Shown here piece by piece: positions 44,130-52,025 of a stretch of DNA of 64,000 nt. Source of the DNA: Exiguobacterium antarcticum DSM 14480 (lineage in GTDB: Bacteria > Bacillota > Bacilli > Exiguobacteriales > Exiguobacteriaceae). The DNA lies in NCBI RefSeq assembly GCF_000685865.1, contig NZ_JMKS01000006.1, positions 1 through 64,000 on the forward strand. Direction: 5' to 3'. The first letter of the stretch is position 1, and each line of letters begins with the position of its first letter. The notes beneath the pieces were generated by a model. It saw only the letters and a list, made by a program, of their open reading frames with translations. It did no database searches and was not told the DNA's origin. Made by a program: the position numbers and the translations under genes.

Positions 44130-45478
44130 CTAAATTAGGCGAGAGTACTCCCACTTCTAAACGAAGTGAAAGTGGGAGGTGAATCGCCCCCCCCCTTTCG
44201 GGTATAATACCTTTCAAGGAGGTGAAAATCATGTTGAAGCATAAGGCCTACAAATTCAGAATCTACCCGACAAAAGAGCAGAAAATCCTCATCGCGAAGA
44301 CGATTGGTTGTTCGCGCTTCGTCTTCAACCACTTCTTGGCGAAGTGGGATGAGACGTATAAAGCGACAGGTAAAGGACTCTCTTACGGTTCTTGTTCGAA
44401 AGAAATCCCGATGCTGAAGCAGGAGTTCGACTGGCTGAAAGAAGTCGATAGCCATTCGCTTCAATCGAGCGTCAAACACCTGACCGATGCGTATGACCGC
44501 TTCTTCAAGAAGCAGAACGAACGGCCTCGCTTCAAATCGAAGCGCAATCCCGTCCAATCCTACAAGACCAATATCGAGAAGAAGAACCAACTTCCCGAAG
44601 TCTCGATTGTCCGCAACAAGTTAAAACTCCCGAAGTTGAAGTGGATCCGTTTCGCCAACTCGAGGCAGGTAGTAGGACGCATCTTGAACGCCACGATCCG
44701 ACGTAACGCTTCAGGAAAATACTTCGTCTCCCTGCTCGTCGAGCAGGAGATCAATGAAATGCCAAAGAAGGGCTCATCCGTCGGCGTCGATGTCGGGTTG
44801 AAGAACTTTGCCATCTTGTCGGACGGCACGGTGTACAAGAATGACCGTTACTTCCGAACGCTTGAGAAGAAGCTCGCACGTGAACAACGAACGTTGTCCC
44901 GTCGTCAACTCATCGCCCTGAACAAGAAAGTAAAACTTTCCGAGGCAAAGAACTATCAGAAGCAGAAGCGGAAGGTCGCCCGCATCCACGAGAAGATCGC
45001 CAACAAGCGCACTGACTTCCTGCACAAGGTGTCGACCGAGATCGTCAAAAACCACGACGTCATCGGCATCGAGACCTTGCAGGTGAAGAACATGCAGAAG
45101 AATCGCAAGTTGAGCAAGGCCATCTCGGACGTCAGCTGGTCGGAGTTCTTCCGCATGCTGGAGTACAAGGCAGACTGGTACGGGAAGACCGTCGTGAAAG
45201 TCGGCAAGACCTTTGCTTCCAGCCAACTATGCTCCAGTTGCGGACATCAACACAAAGACGTGAAACATCTTGGTTTGCGTGAATGGACATGCCCGATTTG
45301 CGGCATCCACCACGATCGTGATGTGAACGCAGGACTGAATCTCAAACAAGAAGCAGAACGCATCTTAGCTTCTTCAACCGTCGGGACGACGGGGTTAGCC
45401 TGATCAGGTTTCGACCGTTAGGTCGGATAACTCAGGAATCCTCCACCTCTAAGCAAAGCGTAGGTGGAGGTAGTTCAA
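44130..45478 (+). mobile_element. Solo tnpB element (IS200/IS605 superfamily, IS1341-like), ends approximate at left
   Basis: Left-end hairpin: CTCCCACTT (44148-44156) and its complement (44170-44178). Right-end hairpin: CCTCCACCT and AGGTGGAGG (about 45439-45470), then TAGTTCAA; TCAA is a usual right cleavage motif in this superfamily and ends at 45478. No tnpA is present, so moving needs a TnpA in trans (one is encoded at 50080-50481). The right end is exact because a kinase gene reads in frame from 45479. The left boundary is a guess, about 20 bases before the hairpin. Confidence 0.75.
44231..45403 (+). CDS. tnpB: TnpB RNA-guided nuclease (OrfB)
   Basis: 390 residues. RuvC-like catalytic acids: D in [16 protein letters not shown] in [12 protein letters not shown] in [11 protein letters not shown]. 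Zinc ribbon [11 protein letters not shown]...CPICG. N-terminal [17 protein letters not shown] is typical. Full-length for the family and apparently intact. GGAGGTG before the ATG at 44231. TnpB proteins use an RNA from the right end of the element (omega RNA) to cut DNA. Confidence 0.95.
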   Translation: MLKHKAYKFRIYPTKEQKILIAKTIGCSRFVFNHFLAKWDETYKATGKGLSYGSCSKEIPMLKQEFDWLKEVDSHSLQSSVKHLTDAYDRFFKKQNERPRFKSKRNPVQSYKTNIEKKNQLPEVSIVRNKLKLPKLKWIRFANSRQVVGRILNATIRRNASGKYFVSLLVEQEINEMPKKGSSVGVDVGLKNFAILSDGTVYKNDRYFRTLEKKLAREQRTLSRRQLIALNKKVKLSEAKNYQKQKRKVARIHEKIANKRTDFLHKVSTEIVKNHDVIGIETLQVKNMQKNRKLSKAISDVSWSEFFRMLEYKADWYGKTVVKVGKTFASSQLCSSCGHQHKDVKHLGLREWTCPICGIHHDRDVNAGLNLKQEAERILASSTVGTTGLA

Positions 45479-45494
45479 CGAGTAGACTCTTCAA
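45300..45494 (+). ncRNA. Probable omega RNA (right-end guide RNA) of the first tnpB element
   Basis: In this superfamily the guide RNA overlaps the end of tnpB and the right end, and carries as guide the first ~16 bases of the flank. Here the hairpin-rich 3' part is at about 45404-45478 and the guide would start at 45479 (CGAGTAGACTCTTCAA), which lies in the sensor-kinase remnant. The 5' limit is approximate. Confidence 0.5.
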
Positions 45495-45634
45495 GAAATC
45501 GTGAAACGGGTGGTACAGGTCTTGGATTAGCCATTACGAAAGAAATAGTCGAGGCCCATAATGGGAGTATTTCCGCTGTTAATGTGGAAAACGGACTAAA
45601 GGTTGTCATCGATTTAAGGAGGATTCCGGTATGA
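45479..45634 (+). pseudogene. Sensor histidine kinase, C-terminal remnant
   Basis: Starting exactly at the right edge of the tnpB element, 51 codons encode the ATP-binding end of a kinase: [20 protein letters not shown] (G2 box), then [11 protein letters not shown] and a beta-strand tail. The stop overlaps the response regulator start (ATGA), as in a normal kinase-regulator pair. The rest of the kinase, including His box and sensor, is missing left of the element. Confidence 0.9.
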
Positions 45635-46305
45635 AAACAATCGCGCTGGTGGATGATGAAAAACGAATGCTAGAATTGATCGAACTTTATCTCCAACCAA
45701 CCTATAATTGCATCAAACTTAACAGTGGAAAAGACGTATTGGATTTGATTGAAACAGACGAACCAGAACTGATCATATTAGATGTCATGATGCCCGTAAT
45801 GGACGGATTTGAGACATGTCGGAAGATCCGCGAGGTCTCGAATGTACCGATCATCCTGTTGACGGCTCTCCATGGAAAAGAAAAAATCGTAAAAGGATTA
45901 CGCCTTGGTGCAGACGATTATATTGTTAAACCATTTGATGAGGAAGAGTTACAAGCTAGAATTCAATCCATTTTTAGGCGGACATCTGCAGAAATCGATA
46001 ACAAAATTGAGTGTTCCGGTTTGGTTTGGGATGAATTATCTCATGAATTATCTTATATTGGTCGTCAAGTGAAAGTCACACCGAAGGAATTTTCTCTACT
46101 GGGTAAACTATTAAAAAATCCTGGTAGAGTGTATTCAAGAGAGGAGTTGCTCGCAAGTTTATGGTCGGCCAGTGAATGGACGGATGAGCGAACGGTAGAT
46201 TCTCATGTTCGAAACTTAAGGGAAAAACTTAGAAAAATTGGTTTTCCGATTGAGAAACACCTCCAGACAGTTTGGGGAATCGGCTACAAATGGACTTCAT
46301 ACTAA
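45631..46305 (+). CDS. OmpR/PhoB-family response regulator (orphaned)
   Basis: 224 residues. Receiver domain: acidic pocket VDDE near residue 8, phospho-Asp in [13 protein letters not shown], Lys in [13 protein letters not shown]. Winged-helix output domain with [26 protein letters not shown] and [25 protein letters not shown] upstream. AT-rich like the rest of the copper island. Its kinase partner is destroyed, so phosphorylation would need a different donor. It likely controls the copper genes. Confidence 0.92.
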   Translation: MKTIALVDDEKRMLELIELYLQPTYNCIKLNSGKDVLDLIETDEPELIILDVMMPVMDGFETCRKIREVSNVPIILLTALHGKEKIVKGLRLGADDYIVKPFDEEELQARIQSIFRRTSAEIDNKIECSGLVWDELSHELSYIGRQVKVTPKEFSLLGKLLKNPGRVYSREELLASLWSASEWTDERTVDSHVRNLREKLRKIGFPIEKHLQTVWGIGYKWTSY

Positions 46306-46336
46306 AAAAAGCGGAGGCATGTGCCCACGCTTTTTT
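46304..46336. terminator. Terminator after first response regulator
   Basis: AAAAAAGCG...CGCTTTTTT stem with an inner GGCA-TGCC stem; also faces the convergent ydhK gene. Confidence 0.8.
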
Positions 46337-46350
46337 AGTTTCTAAAAGTG

Positions 46351-46923
46351 TCATTCAGCGGTTAGTTCGTCTTCTGTGACCCATTTATGATTGGTCACCT
46401 GTTTACCCGACGTCGATTCAAAATCAATCATATAAACAGTCGTCTCTTTGGCTGAATCAATCGTTGCGGTAGCCTCTTGCATGCCCTTCATATGATCCGC
46501 ACTTACTTTGACTTCATCCCCAACATTATAAGGTGTTGACTTCGCTTCTACAATTTCCTCTTGGATGATCCATTTATGGTCTGTCACACGTTTTCCACCG
46601 TTTGTTGGATCATAAGAAATACTGTATGCCGTTGTATCGTATGCTCCTACGATGGTTGCTTCGGCGTCTTTCATCCCTTCCATATGGGCCTCTTTAATCA
46701 TCGCCATGTCTCCAACTTTGAACTTTGGATCTTTAGCATCGTTTAACCCTTTTGGAACTTCTTTAGAACCGGACATATCCATTGTTGAATGGTCCATGCC
46801 ATCCATATTTTTATCCATGTTACTATTCGACTTAGTATCGTCCCCACTGCTTCCGCATGCTGCGAGTGCTAAAGAGAGAGAAGCCACCATCGTTGTCGTT
46901 AAGAGCTTTTTGTTGAATTTCAT
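46351..46923 (-). CDS. ydhK: YdhK-family (DUF1541) lipoprotein
   Basis: 190 residues. Signal peptide with lipobox LALAAC, a Met/His/Asp-rich linker (DKNMDGMDHSTMDMSG) that could bind copper, then two DUF1541 repeats, each ending HKWxxxEE (DHKWIIQEEIVEA and NHKWVTEDELTAE). YdhK-like proteins often occur near copper genes. Cell-surface lipoprotein. AGGAGGCG-like site upstream (GGAGGCG). Confidence 0.9.
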   Translation of the reverse strand: MKFNKKLLTTTMVASLSLALAACGSSGDDTKSNSNMDKNMDGMDHSTMDMSGSKEVPKGLNDAKDPKFKVGDMAMIKEAHMEGMKDAEATIVGAYDTTAYSISYDPTNGGKRVTDHKWIIQEEIVEAKSTPYNVGDEVKVSADHMKGMQEATATIDSAKETTVYMIDFESTSGKQVTNHKWVTEDELTAE

Positions 46924-46977
46924 AAAGTATCGCCTCCGGTAATGTTGTAGTGTTTGGTATACACTGTAACATTAAAA

Positions 46978-46996
46978 TTTGCAGAAACTTTGCAGA
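46978..46996. promoter_or_regulatory. Direct repeat, candidate response-regulator box
   Basis: TTTGCAGA at 46978-46985 and again at 46989-46996, 11 bases apart (about one DNA turn), located in the divergent region between ydhK and the multicopper oxidase. OmpR-family regulators bind such head-to-tail repeats. Confidence 0.5.
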
Positions 46997-47143
46997 CGGT
47001 CATAAAAAAGCACATTCGAAAAATCTTTTTGTCTCATTTAATCATCATCCGCTTAACACATCATGCCATTCTGTAAAAACCACATTTTTTTCACAATCAT
47101 CCTTTACAGTGAAGCTAATATCAAACAGGAAGGAATGAGTGTT

Positions 47144-48673
47144 ATGAAAGGAAAATGGATTATCGTAATCGGAAGTGTGCTGGCATTATTGTTGATTGGC
47201 AGTATAGGTTCCTTCTTTTTTCTATCACGCATAGGTGTGGGAAATCTGAATCAGGGGGGCATGGGCTCCATGATGAATTCTTCAAATGAATCTTCAAGCG
47301 ATACCATGATGGGCATGGAAAACGGCGGAATGGGGCATGCTACGAATATAAAGTTGAAGAATTCTACTGAAAAGGAGAATCCTTTAGGTTTGCCTAAAGT
47401 ATTAAAACCCGATCAAGAGGATAAAGAGTCGATGCGTTACACGGTCGTCGCTCGAGAGGGAACAACACGCTTTTTTGCAAACGGTGATCAAACAAATACG
47501 TTAGGATACAACGGAAATTATTTAGGTCCTATGATTGAATTGAAAAAAGGAAAAACTGTCAGCATACGCACGATAAATCAACTTGGTGAGCCAACTACGT
47601 TTCATTGGCATGGGCTCGTCGTACCCTCACAAGTAGAAGGTGGTCCCCATCAAATCGTGAACCCTGGTGAGTCAAAAGACGTAACCTTTAAAGTAGAACA
47701 GAATGAATCGACACTTTGGTTTCATCCCCATCCAATGGGAAAAACAGCCAGTCAAGTGTATAAAGGATTGGCAGGATTGTTATATGTAAAAGAGGTCAAT
47801 CTAAAAACCAATCTTCCTCAAAAATATGGTAAAAATGATATCCCCTTAATTTTACAGGATCGACAGTTTAATAAAGAGAATAGCATGAATTATGATGATA
47901 TTGAAAAATCGGATGGGGCTTTAGGTGATACGTTGGTCGTGAATGGCACACTCAATCCGTATTTTGACGTAAAGTACTCTCAAATAAGAGTGAGACTGTT
48001 AAACGGATCTAATGCGCGTAACTATGTAGTGAAGTTATCAGATGGTGCAAGCTTCGAAAAAATAGCAGGTGATGGCGGTTATCTTTCCAAGCCTGAAAAA
48101 GTTCGGTCGGTTGCGCTAAGCCCAGGTGAGAGAACTGAGATTCTACTTGATTTTTCAAAACATTCAATAGGAGAACAGGTATCCCTGATAACAGATGGAG
48201 TAACGATTACCAAGTTTAAACTAAAAGAAAAGCAAGGCCGAAATTCGGAGATAACCAATGTCATTCAAAAGATGCCAAAACTGAATGATGCGGATTTAAA
48301 ACCTGATCGTAGACTAACGCTTTTCGGAATGGGGAAAATGGTTGAGATAAATGGAAAAACATTTGATGAAAATCGAATTGATATTAAGGTAAAACAAAAT
48401 CGGACGGAGACATGGGAAATATACAACAAAAAAGATATGATGGGTGGAATGATTCACCCATTTCATATACATGGGGTCCAGTTTGTTGTATTAGAACGAA
48501 ATGGTGTGCAAACCAATAGTCAAGAGAGAGGACTTAAAGACACTGTAGCTGTTAAACCGGGAGAACGAGTTAAAATTCGAATGACATTCAAGCAAAAAGG
48601 AGTGTTCATGTATCATTGTCATATACTTGAACATGAGGAAAATGGAATGATGGGACAATTAAAAGTAGATTAA
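47144..48673 (+). CDS. Multicopper oxidase (CueO/CopA-like)
   Basis: 509 residues. N-terminal membrane helix/signal (about 3-28), a Met-rich stretch (MGSMM, DTMMGMENGGMGH), three cupredoxin domains and the four copper motifs: HWHG, WFHPHP, HPFHIHGVQF and YHCHILEHEENGMM. The last holds the type 1 Cu site with an axial Met. It likely oxidises Cu(I) on the outer face. The ATG at 47144 has AGGAAGGA 9 bases upstream; another ATG is too close to it. Confidence 0.93.
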   Translation: MKGKWIIVIGSVLALLLIGSIGSFFFLSRIGVGNLNQGGMGSMMNSSNESSSDTMMGMENGGMGHATNIKLKNSTEKENPLGLPKVLKPDQEDKESMRYTVVAREGTTRFFANGDQTNTLGYNGNYLGPMIELKKGKTVSIRTINQLGEPTTFHWHGLVVPSQVEGGPHQIVNPGESKDVTFKVEQNESTLWFHPHPMGKTASQVYKGLAGLLYVKEVNLKTNLPQKYGKNDIPLILQDRQFNKENSMNYDDIEKSDGALGDTLVVNGTLNPYFDVKYSQIRVRLLNGSNARNYVVKLSDGASFEKIAGDGGYLSKPEKVRSVALSPGERTEILLDFSKHSIGEQVSLITDGVTITKFKLKEKQGRNSEITNVIQKMPKLNDADLKPDRRLTLFGMGKMVEINGKTFDENRIDIKVKQNRTETWEIYNKKDMMGGMIHPFHIHGVQFVVLERNGVQTNSQERGLKDTVAVKPGERVKIRMTFKQKGVFMYHCHILEHEENGMMGQLKVD

Positions 48674-48849
48674 TGGAGGAAGAAATTAAAGATGTCTGAA
48701 GTGACACTTGCTAACTTTCATCTTTTTTTCACAAATGGGGGAAATAACTCTTGTGTATCAAAATAAGTAAGATGGATAAATGGAGGGAATTGCGATGGCC
48801 CATGAAAACAATGAAATCATTAAAGCCTTACAAAAATGCATAATAACAT

Positions 48850-49010
48850 TTGACACTCCCACGGCTAAAGCCGCAAGCTCCCCCTTCGGGATGAGTGGGA
48901 TTCTGAAGTGCTTATGCGAGCGCAGTCCATTTCTGTTTTGCTCAAGCCTTCAGATGAGGGGGTGCCATCACCCCTCCTGAGACAGACCCTAAAGGTTCTC
49001 AGGCTGATTG
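48850..49010 (-). ncRNA. Probable omega RNA of the second tnpB
   Basis: The stretch between the tnpB stop and the right end is rich in hairpins, as expected for the guide RNA. The flank beyond 48850 (reading ATGTTATTATGCATTT on the minus strand) would be the guide, which matches the interrupted copper protein gene. Limits are approximate. Confidence 0.45.
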
Positions 49011-50075
49011 ACTATTACCATCAACCACAGGTGCGTATCTAATATTCATCGCACCGACTAAATCTCTGTGCTTTTTGAATCCACATGGACAAAAATAGGT
49101 TCGATCTTTCGCTTTGTTTCTTTTACCGCAAGAAGGGCATGTCTGAGATGTATAGGCCGGATTGACATACTCGACCTTGATTCCGTCCAGACTTGCTTTG
49201 TATTCAATGAATGTTGCTAGGCGATAGAACGACCATGTATGCAGATTCTTATTGTTTTTACGGCTTGTTCTTGCCGTCTGCCGGATGTTCGCCAGTCTTT
49301 CTAGGCGAATGACAGAAACGTTATTCTCTTTCGCAAATGAAACGATCGCACGACTTACCTTGTGATCTTTGTCTCTCATCCAGCGTTGCTCTTGATTATT
49401 TAGTTTCTTGATTGCGTTCAGCTTCTTCTTTTGACCGAGCTCTTTCCGTCTCGTACGAAACTTGCGTTTCATGTATTTGTTCTCGCGTCCGTTCCCGAAG
49501 AACCTCGCCTTGTCGCCATCATTCGTTGCGACTGCCGGGACTTTCAAACCCAGATCCACACCGAGAACCTTGGAGCCGGTCTTCTCGGTCGTGAGAAGCG
49601 TGACAGCGATCTGGGCAATCCATTTGTTCGACTTCTTCGTGATGCGTAGCGTTCCCAACTTATTATTCAGGAGTGAGAAATTGCGATTGTGTTTATCGAC
49701 CATTTCTGCTTTGATTGCCATCTTCTTTGCTTTACCGTCCATCATGATCGGGAGAGAAATCGACTCGAAATCGAACGAATAGTTCTGGTTGTTCCATGTG
49801 CAGTAGGGTTTCTTGAGAATAGGGATGATTTTGAATTTGGATTTCTTGACTTTCTTGAAGAGGCTTTGGGCGTCTTTGATGACTTGGTTCTTGACGGCGC
49901 TAGGCAAATGAGACTGGACATTCTTGCTCGTCAGCTTAAGCATCGTTTCTGCCTCTACCATATCTGAGACAAGTTGGTTGGCCGTGTGGATATAAGTTCC
50001 CATCATACGCTTCAAAATAGATTGTTGTACTTTGGTAGGACGAAGTTTGATGTTCACCGTTAATGTCTGATTCAA
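48999..50075 (-). CDS. tnpB: TnpB RNA-guided nuclease (OrfB)
   Basis: 358 residues. RuvC acids: D in VLGVDLGLKVPAV, E in IRLERLANIRQ, D in KHRDLVGAMNI; zinc ribbon CPSCGKRNKA...CPCG. Apparently intact. The TTG start at 50075 lies 8 bases after GGGGGTG; the open frame runs further upstream. It differs clearly from the first TnpB in the window. Confidence 0.94.
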   Translation of the reverse strand: MNQTLTVNIKLRPTKVQQSILKRMMGTYIHTANQLVSDMVEAETMLKLTSKNVQSHLPSAVKNQVIKDAQSLFKKVKKSKFKIIPILKKPYCTWNNQNYSFDFESISLPIMMDGKAKKMAIKAEMVDKHNRNFSLLNNKLGTLRITKKSNKWIAQIAVTLLTTEKTGSKVLGVDLGLKVPAVATNDGDKARFFGNGRENKYMKRKFRTRRKELGQKKKLNAIKKLNNQEQRWMRDKDHKVSRAIVSFAKENNVSVIRLERLANIRQTARTSRKNNKNLHTWSFYRLATFIEYKASLDGIKVEYVNPAYTSQTCPSCGKRNKAKDRTYFCPCGFKKHRDLVGAMNIRYAPVVDGNSQSA

Positions 50076-50079
50076 GGTG

Positions 50080-50481
50080 TCACCCCCTTGTTTTTTGTTG
50101 CTCGACATAACGCTTGATTGTTTCGCTCGACACATTTCCGGCGGTCGAAACGAAGTAGGAACGCGTCCAAAGACTTGGCAAGTGTTGAAGATGAGGAAAT
50201 TCCGCTCTTAATTTTTTAGATGTCACGCCTTTGATTTTTGCCATAATATCAGCAGGACTGAGTGTTGGTGGGGCATTGAGGAACAGATGTGTATGATCTT
50301 GATCGCATTCTAAGGCGATTGTATTGATTTCTAAGCTTTCACATATCTCATGCACCAATTCTTTGAAACGTCCTTCTACATCGTTTCGACGGAATATTTT
50401 CCTTCTATATCGAGGGCAAAAAACGAAATGATAATTGATCAGAGAAACGGTGGTCTGGGTTCTTCGATAGTTGTTTTTCAT
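50080..50481 (-). CDS. tnpA: TnpA single-strand transposase (Y1/HUH, IS200 type)
   Basis: 133 residues. HUH motif in CDQDHTHLFLN, catalytic Tyr in SSETIKRYVEQQ, N-terminal YHFVFCPRYRRKIF. It transposes single-stranded DNA using the end hairpins. No clear ribosome site before its ATG (TTGTAAAT precedes it), so expression should be low. Its stop lies 5 bases before the tnpB start. Confidence 0.94.
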   Translation of the reverse strand: MKNNYRRTQTTVSLINYHFVFCPRYRRKIFRRNDVEGRFKELVHEICESLEINTIALECDQDHTHLFLNAPPTLSPADIMAKIKGVTSKKLRAEFPHLQHLPSLWTRSYFVSTAGNVSSETIKRYVEQQKTRG

Positions 50482-50932
50482 ATTTACAATGTATCATTTC
50501 AAATAACTTACTGCAACGCAAAAAAAGATTTTCGGATACATGAAGTGCCAGAACCTTCGGCTTCTTTGTGGGCACTCCGTATCCGACCGAGCTTTCATCC
50601 CACCCCTAAAGGAGTGGGCTTTCCCGCTCAAAAATTCTGTAATGAATGCTTTGACGCCTGTTTAAAGGAGTCTCATGTATCTTCGATGACAGACTGTATA
50701 CGATTGAATCGAGATTGTGCAGATATCTGCAGCTTACTGGTACAAGCTATTTCTCGAAATAGTAATCAACTTAGTGCTCTCGCTAAAAGTTGCGTAGAAA
50801 TTTGTAGGAAATGTGCGGATGAGTGTTCAAAACATGATCATGAACACTGCCAAAGATGTGCAAAAGCATGTACAGAATGTGTAAGTAAATGTCAAAAAAT
50901 TCTTGCGTAGACGATTAGAAAGATAGAAAACC

Positions 50933-50977
50933 TGCCTATACCAATCAAAAGAATATGATTAGTGTAGGCATTTTTTT
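50933..50977. terminator. Terminator after copper-storage gene
   Basis: TGCCTATACC/TGTAGGCA arms with inner AATCA/TGATT pairing, then seven T's. Confidence 0.75.
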
Positions 50978-50999
50978 CTATTCAAAAGGGAAGTTTGAC

Positions 51000-51101
51000 T
51001 TAAAGATGAAAAAATTCATAGGCTCGATATACTAACATTACTGAGAATGAAAAAAGTGATACATATAAAATGACGAGCAAAATTTTTGAAAGAAGGTTCA
51101 T
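51000..51101 (-). CDS. Small single-pass membrane protein (33 aa) in copper island
   Basis: Reads MNLLSKILLVILYVSLFSFS then VMLVYRAYEFFHL. GGAG lies 9 bases upstream. One long hydrophobic helix, then Tyr/Arg/His-containing tail. It is antisense to its neighbours, between the copper-storage gene and the second regulator. Function unknown; it might modulate the copper ATPase. Confidence 0.55.
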   Translation of the reverse strand: MNLLSKILLVILYVSLFSFSVMLVYRAYEFFHL

Positions 51102-51202
51102 GGTTTCAACTCCATTTCTAATCGTTTAAGTCAATGATAAAAAGAAAATGTGAAATTTTTTTGAAAAAATTTTATATTTTGAATTGAGAGGAGGGCTAGA
51201 AA

Positions 51203-51880
51203 ATGAATAGAATTTTAATTGTTGATGACGAGATCAGAATGAGACAACTCTTAAAGCTTTACCTAGAACCGGTTGGCTATGACTGTAGTACAGCGCATGA
51301 TGGCATCGAGGCGCTTGAGAAGGTGAAGAAAGAATCATTTGATCTCATTCTACTTGATGTCATGATGCCCTTGTACGATGGTTTTGAGGTATGTAAAAAA
51401 ATAACGGATGCCCATCCAGATATTCCAATCATCATGATCACTGCTTTAGACGATGCTGAATCCATCGTAAAGGGATTAGACGCGGGAGCGACAGATTATG
51501 TTTCGAAGCCTTTTAATGGAGAGGTGTTATTAGCGAGAGTCCGTTCGGTCATGCGGCGAAAGCCGAAGGAACATGTCATGTATGAAGGGTTGGTACTGGA
51601 TGAAAACAACGATTTCATTTTACTCGATGGGAATGTGATTGATTTTACTCCTAAAGCCCATGCGTTGTTGCGACTATTTCTCCAACATCCAGGACGGTTA
51701 TTTAATCGATTAGAACTTTATGACTTTGTCTGGTCCTATACTTCAGAATCGGATCCGCGAACGGTAGATTCTCATATTAAGATGATTCGAGAAAAGTTGA
51801 GAGATTTAAATTATCCAATCGATCGTCATCTGAAAACCATTTGGGGACGTGGATATCGATGGGTTGAAGGAGAGGAATGA
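51203..51880 (+). CDS. OmpR/PhoB-family response regulator (second)
   Basis: 225 residues. Receiver: VDDEIRMRQ, phospho-Asp in LILLDVMMPLYDG, Lys in YVSKPFNGEVL. Output winged helix: FTPKAHALLRLFLQHPGRLFNRLELYDFVW and DPRTVDSHIKMIREKLRD. GAGAGGAGG before the ATG. It is only ~45% identical-looking to the first regulator of the island. Its stop overlaps a start codon (ATGA) that opens a broken reading frame. Confidence 0.92.
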   Translation: MNRILIVDDEIRMRQLLKLYLEPVGYDCSTAHDGIEALEKVKKESFDLILLDVMMPLYDGFEVCKKITDAHPDIPIIMITALDDAESIVKGLDAGATDYVSKPFNGEVLLARVRSVMRRKPKEHVMYEGLVLDENNDFILLDGNVIDFTPKAHALLRLFLQHPGRLFNRLELYDFVWSYTSESDPRTVDSHIKMIREKLRDLNYPIDRHLKTIWGRGYRWVEGEE

Positions 51881-51960
51881 AAAAAAATTCTCCAAGAATA
51901 AAACGATGCTTCACAGAATCTTGTTAGATATTTTGTATGTCTTTTGGTTGATTGTCTAAA
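51877..51960 (+). pseudogene. Possible N-terminal remnant of a second sensor kinase
   Basis: An ATG overlapping the regulator's stop has GAAGGAGAGG upstream and encodes MKKNSPRIK before a short run to a stop. In the next frame comes MLHRILLDILYVFWLIV, a typical first transmembrane helix, also followed by a stop. One added base would join the two. A kinase is normally encoded here. No ATPase or His-box sequence follows, so most of it would be deleted. Confidence 0.35.
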
Positions 51961-52025
51961 AAGGTAGTAAGCGTTAGGCAGGATTCTGTTTCTTCTCTAT
52001 ACACTAGCTACAGGGAGGGTTCTTC

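Larger units (their letters stand above)
48850..50638 (-). mobile_element. IS200/IS605-family element with tnpA and tnpB (IS608-like)
   Basis: 1789 bp. On the minus strand the left flank ends TTAC (target; plus-strand GTAA at 50639) and the right end finishes GTGTCAA (48850), the TTAC/TCAA pair known for IS608. No target duplication. Left-end hairpin CCCACTCC-TTTA-GGGGTGGG (about 50600-50620); right-end hairpin CGGCT/AGCCG (about 48862-48873). Genes in order tnpA, tnpB on the minus strand. Exact ends follow from restoring the split copper protein gene. Confidence 0.9.
48795..50910 (+). pseudogene. DUF326 four-helix copper-storage protein (Csp-like) split by IS
   Basis: The 5' part (48795-48849) and 3' part (50639-50910) join in frame once the element at 48850-50638 is removed, giving 108 residues, the usual length of YhjQ/Csp cytosolic copper-storage proteins. 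At the junction the product reads KCIITCNECFDACL, restoring the CxxxCxxC spacing of the family. The rest contains the conserved DCADIC, CVEIC, CADEC and HDHEHCQRCAKAC motifs. GGAGGG lies before the ATG. The gene is inactive as long as the element remains. Confidence 0.9.

Noticed and set aside
48838-48849. Alternative right end of the IS605 element at base 48838
   Set aside because: It also restores a reading frame, but leaves the family's CxxxCxxC one cysteine short and lacks the TCAA end; 48850 fits both.
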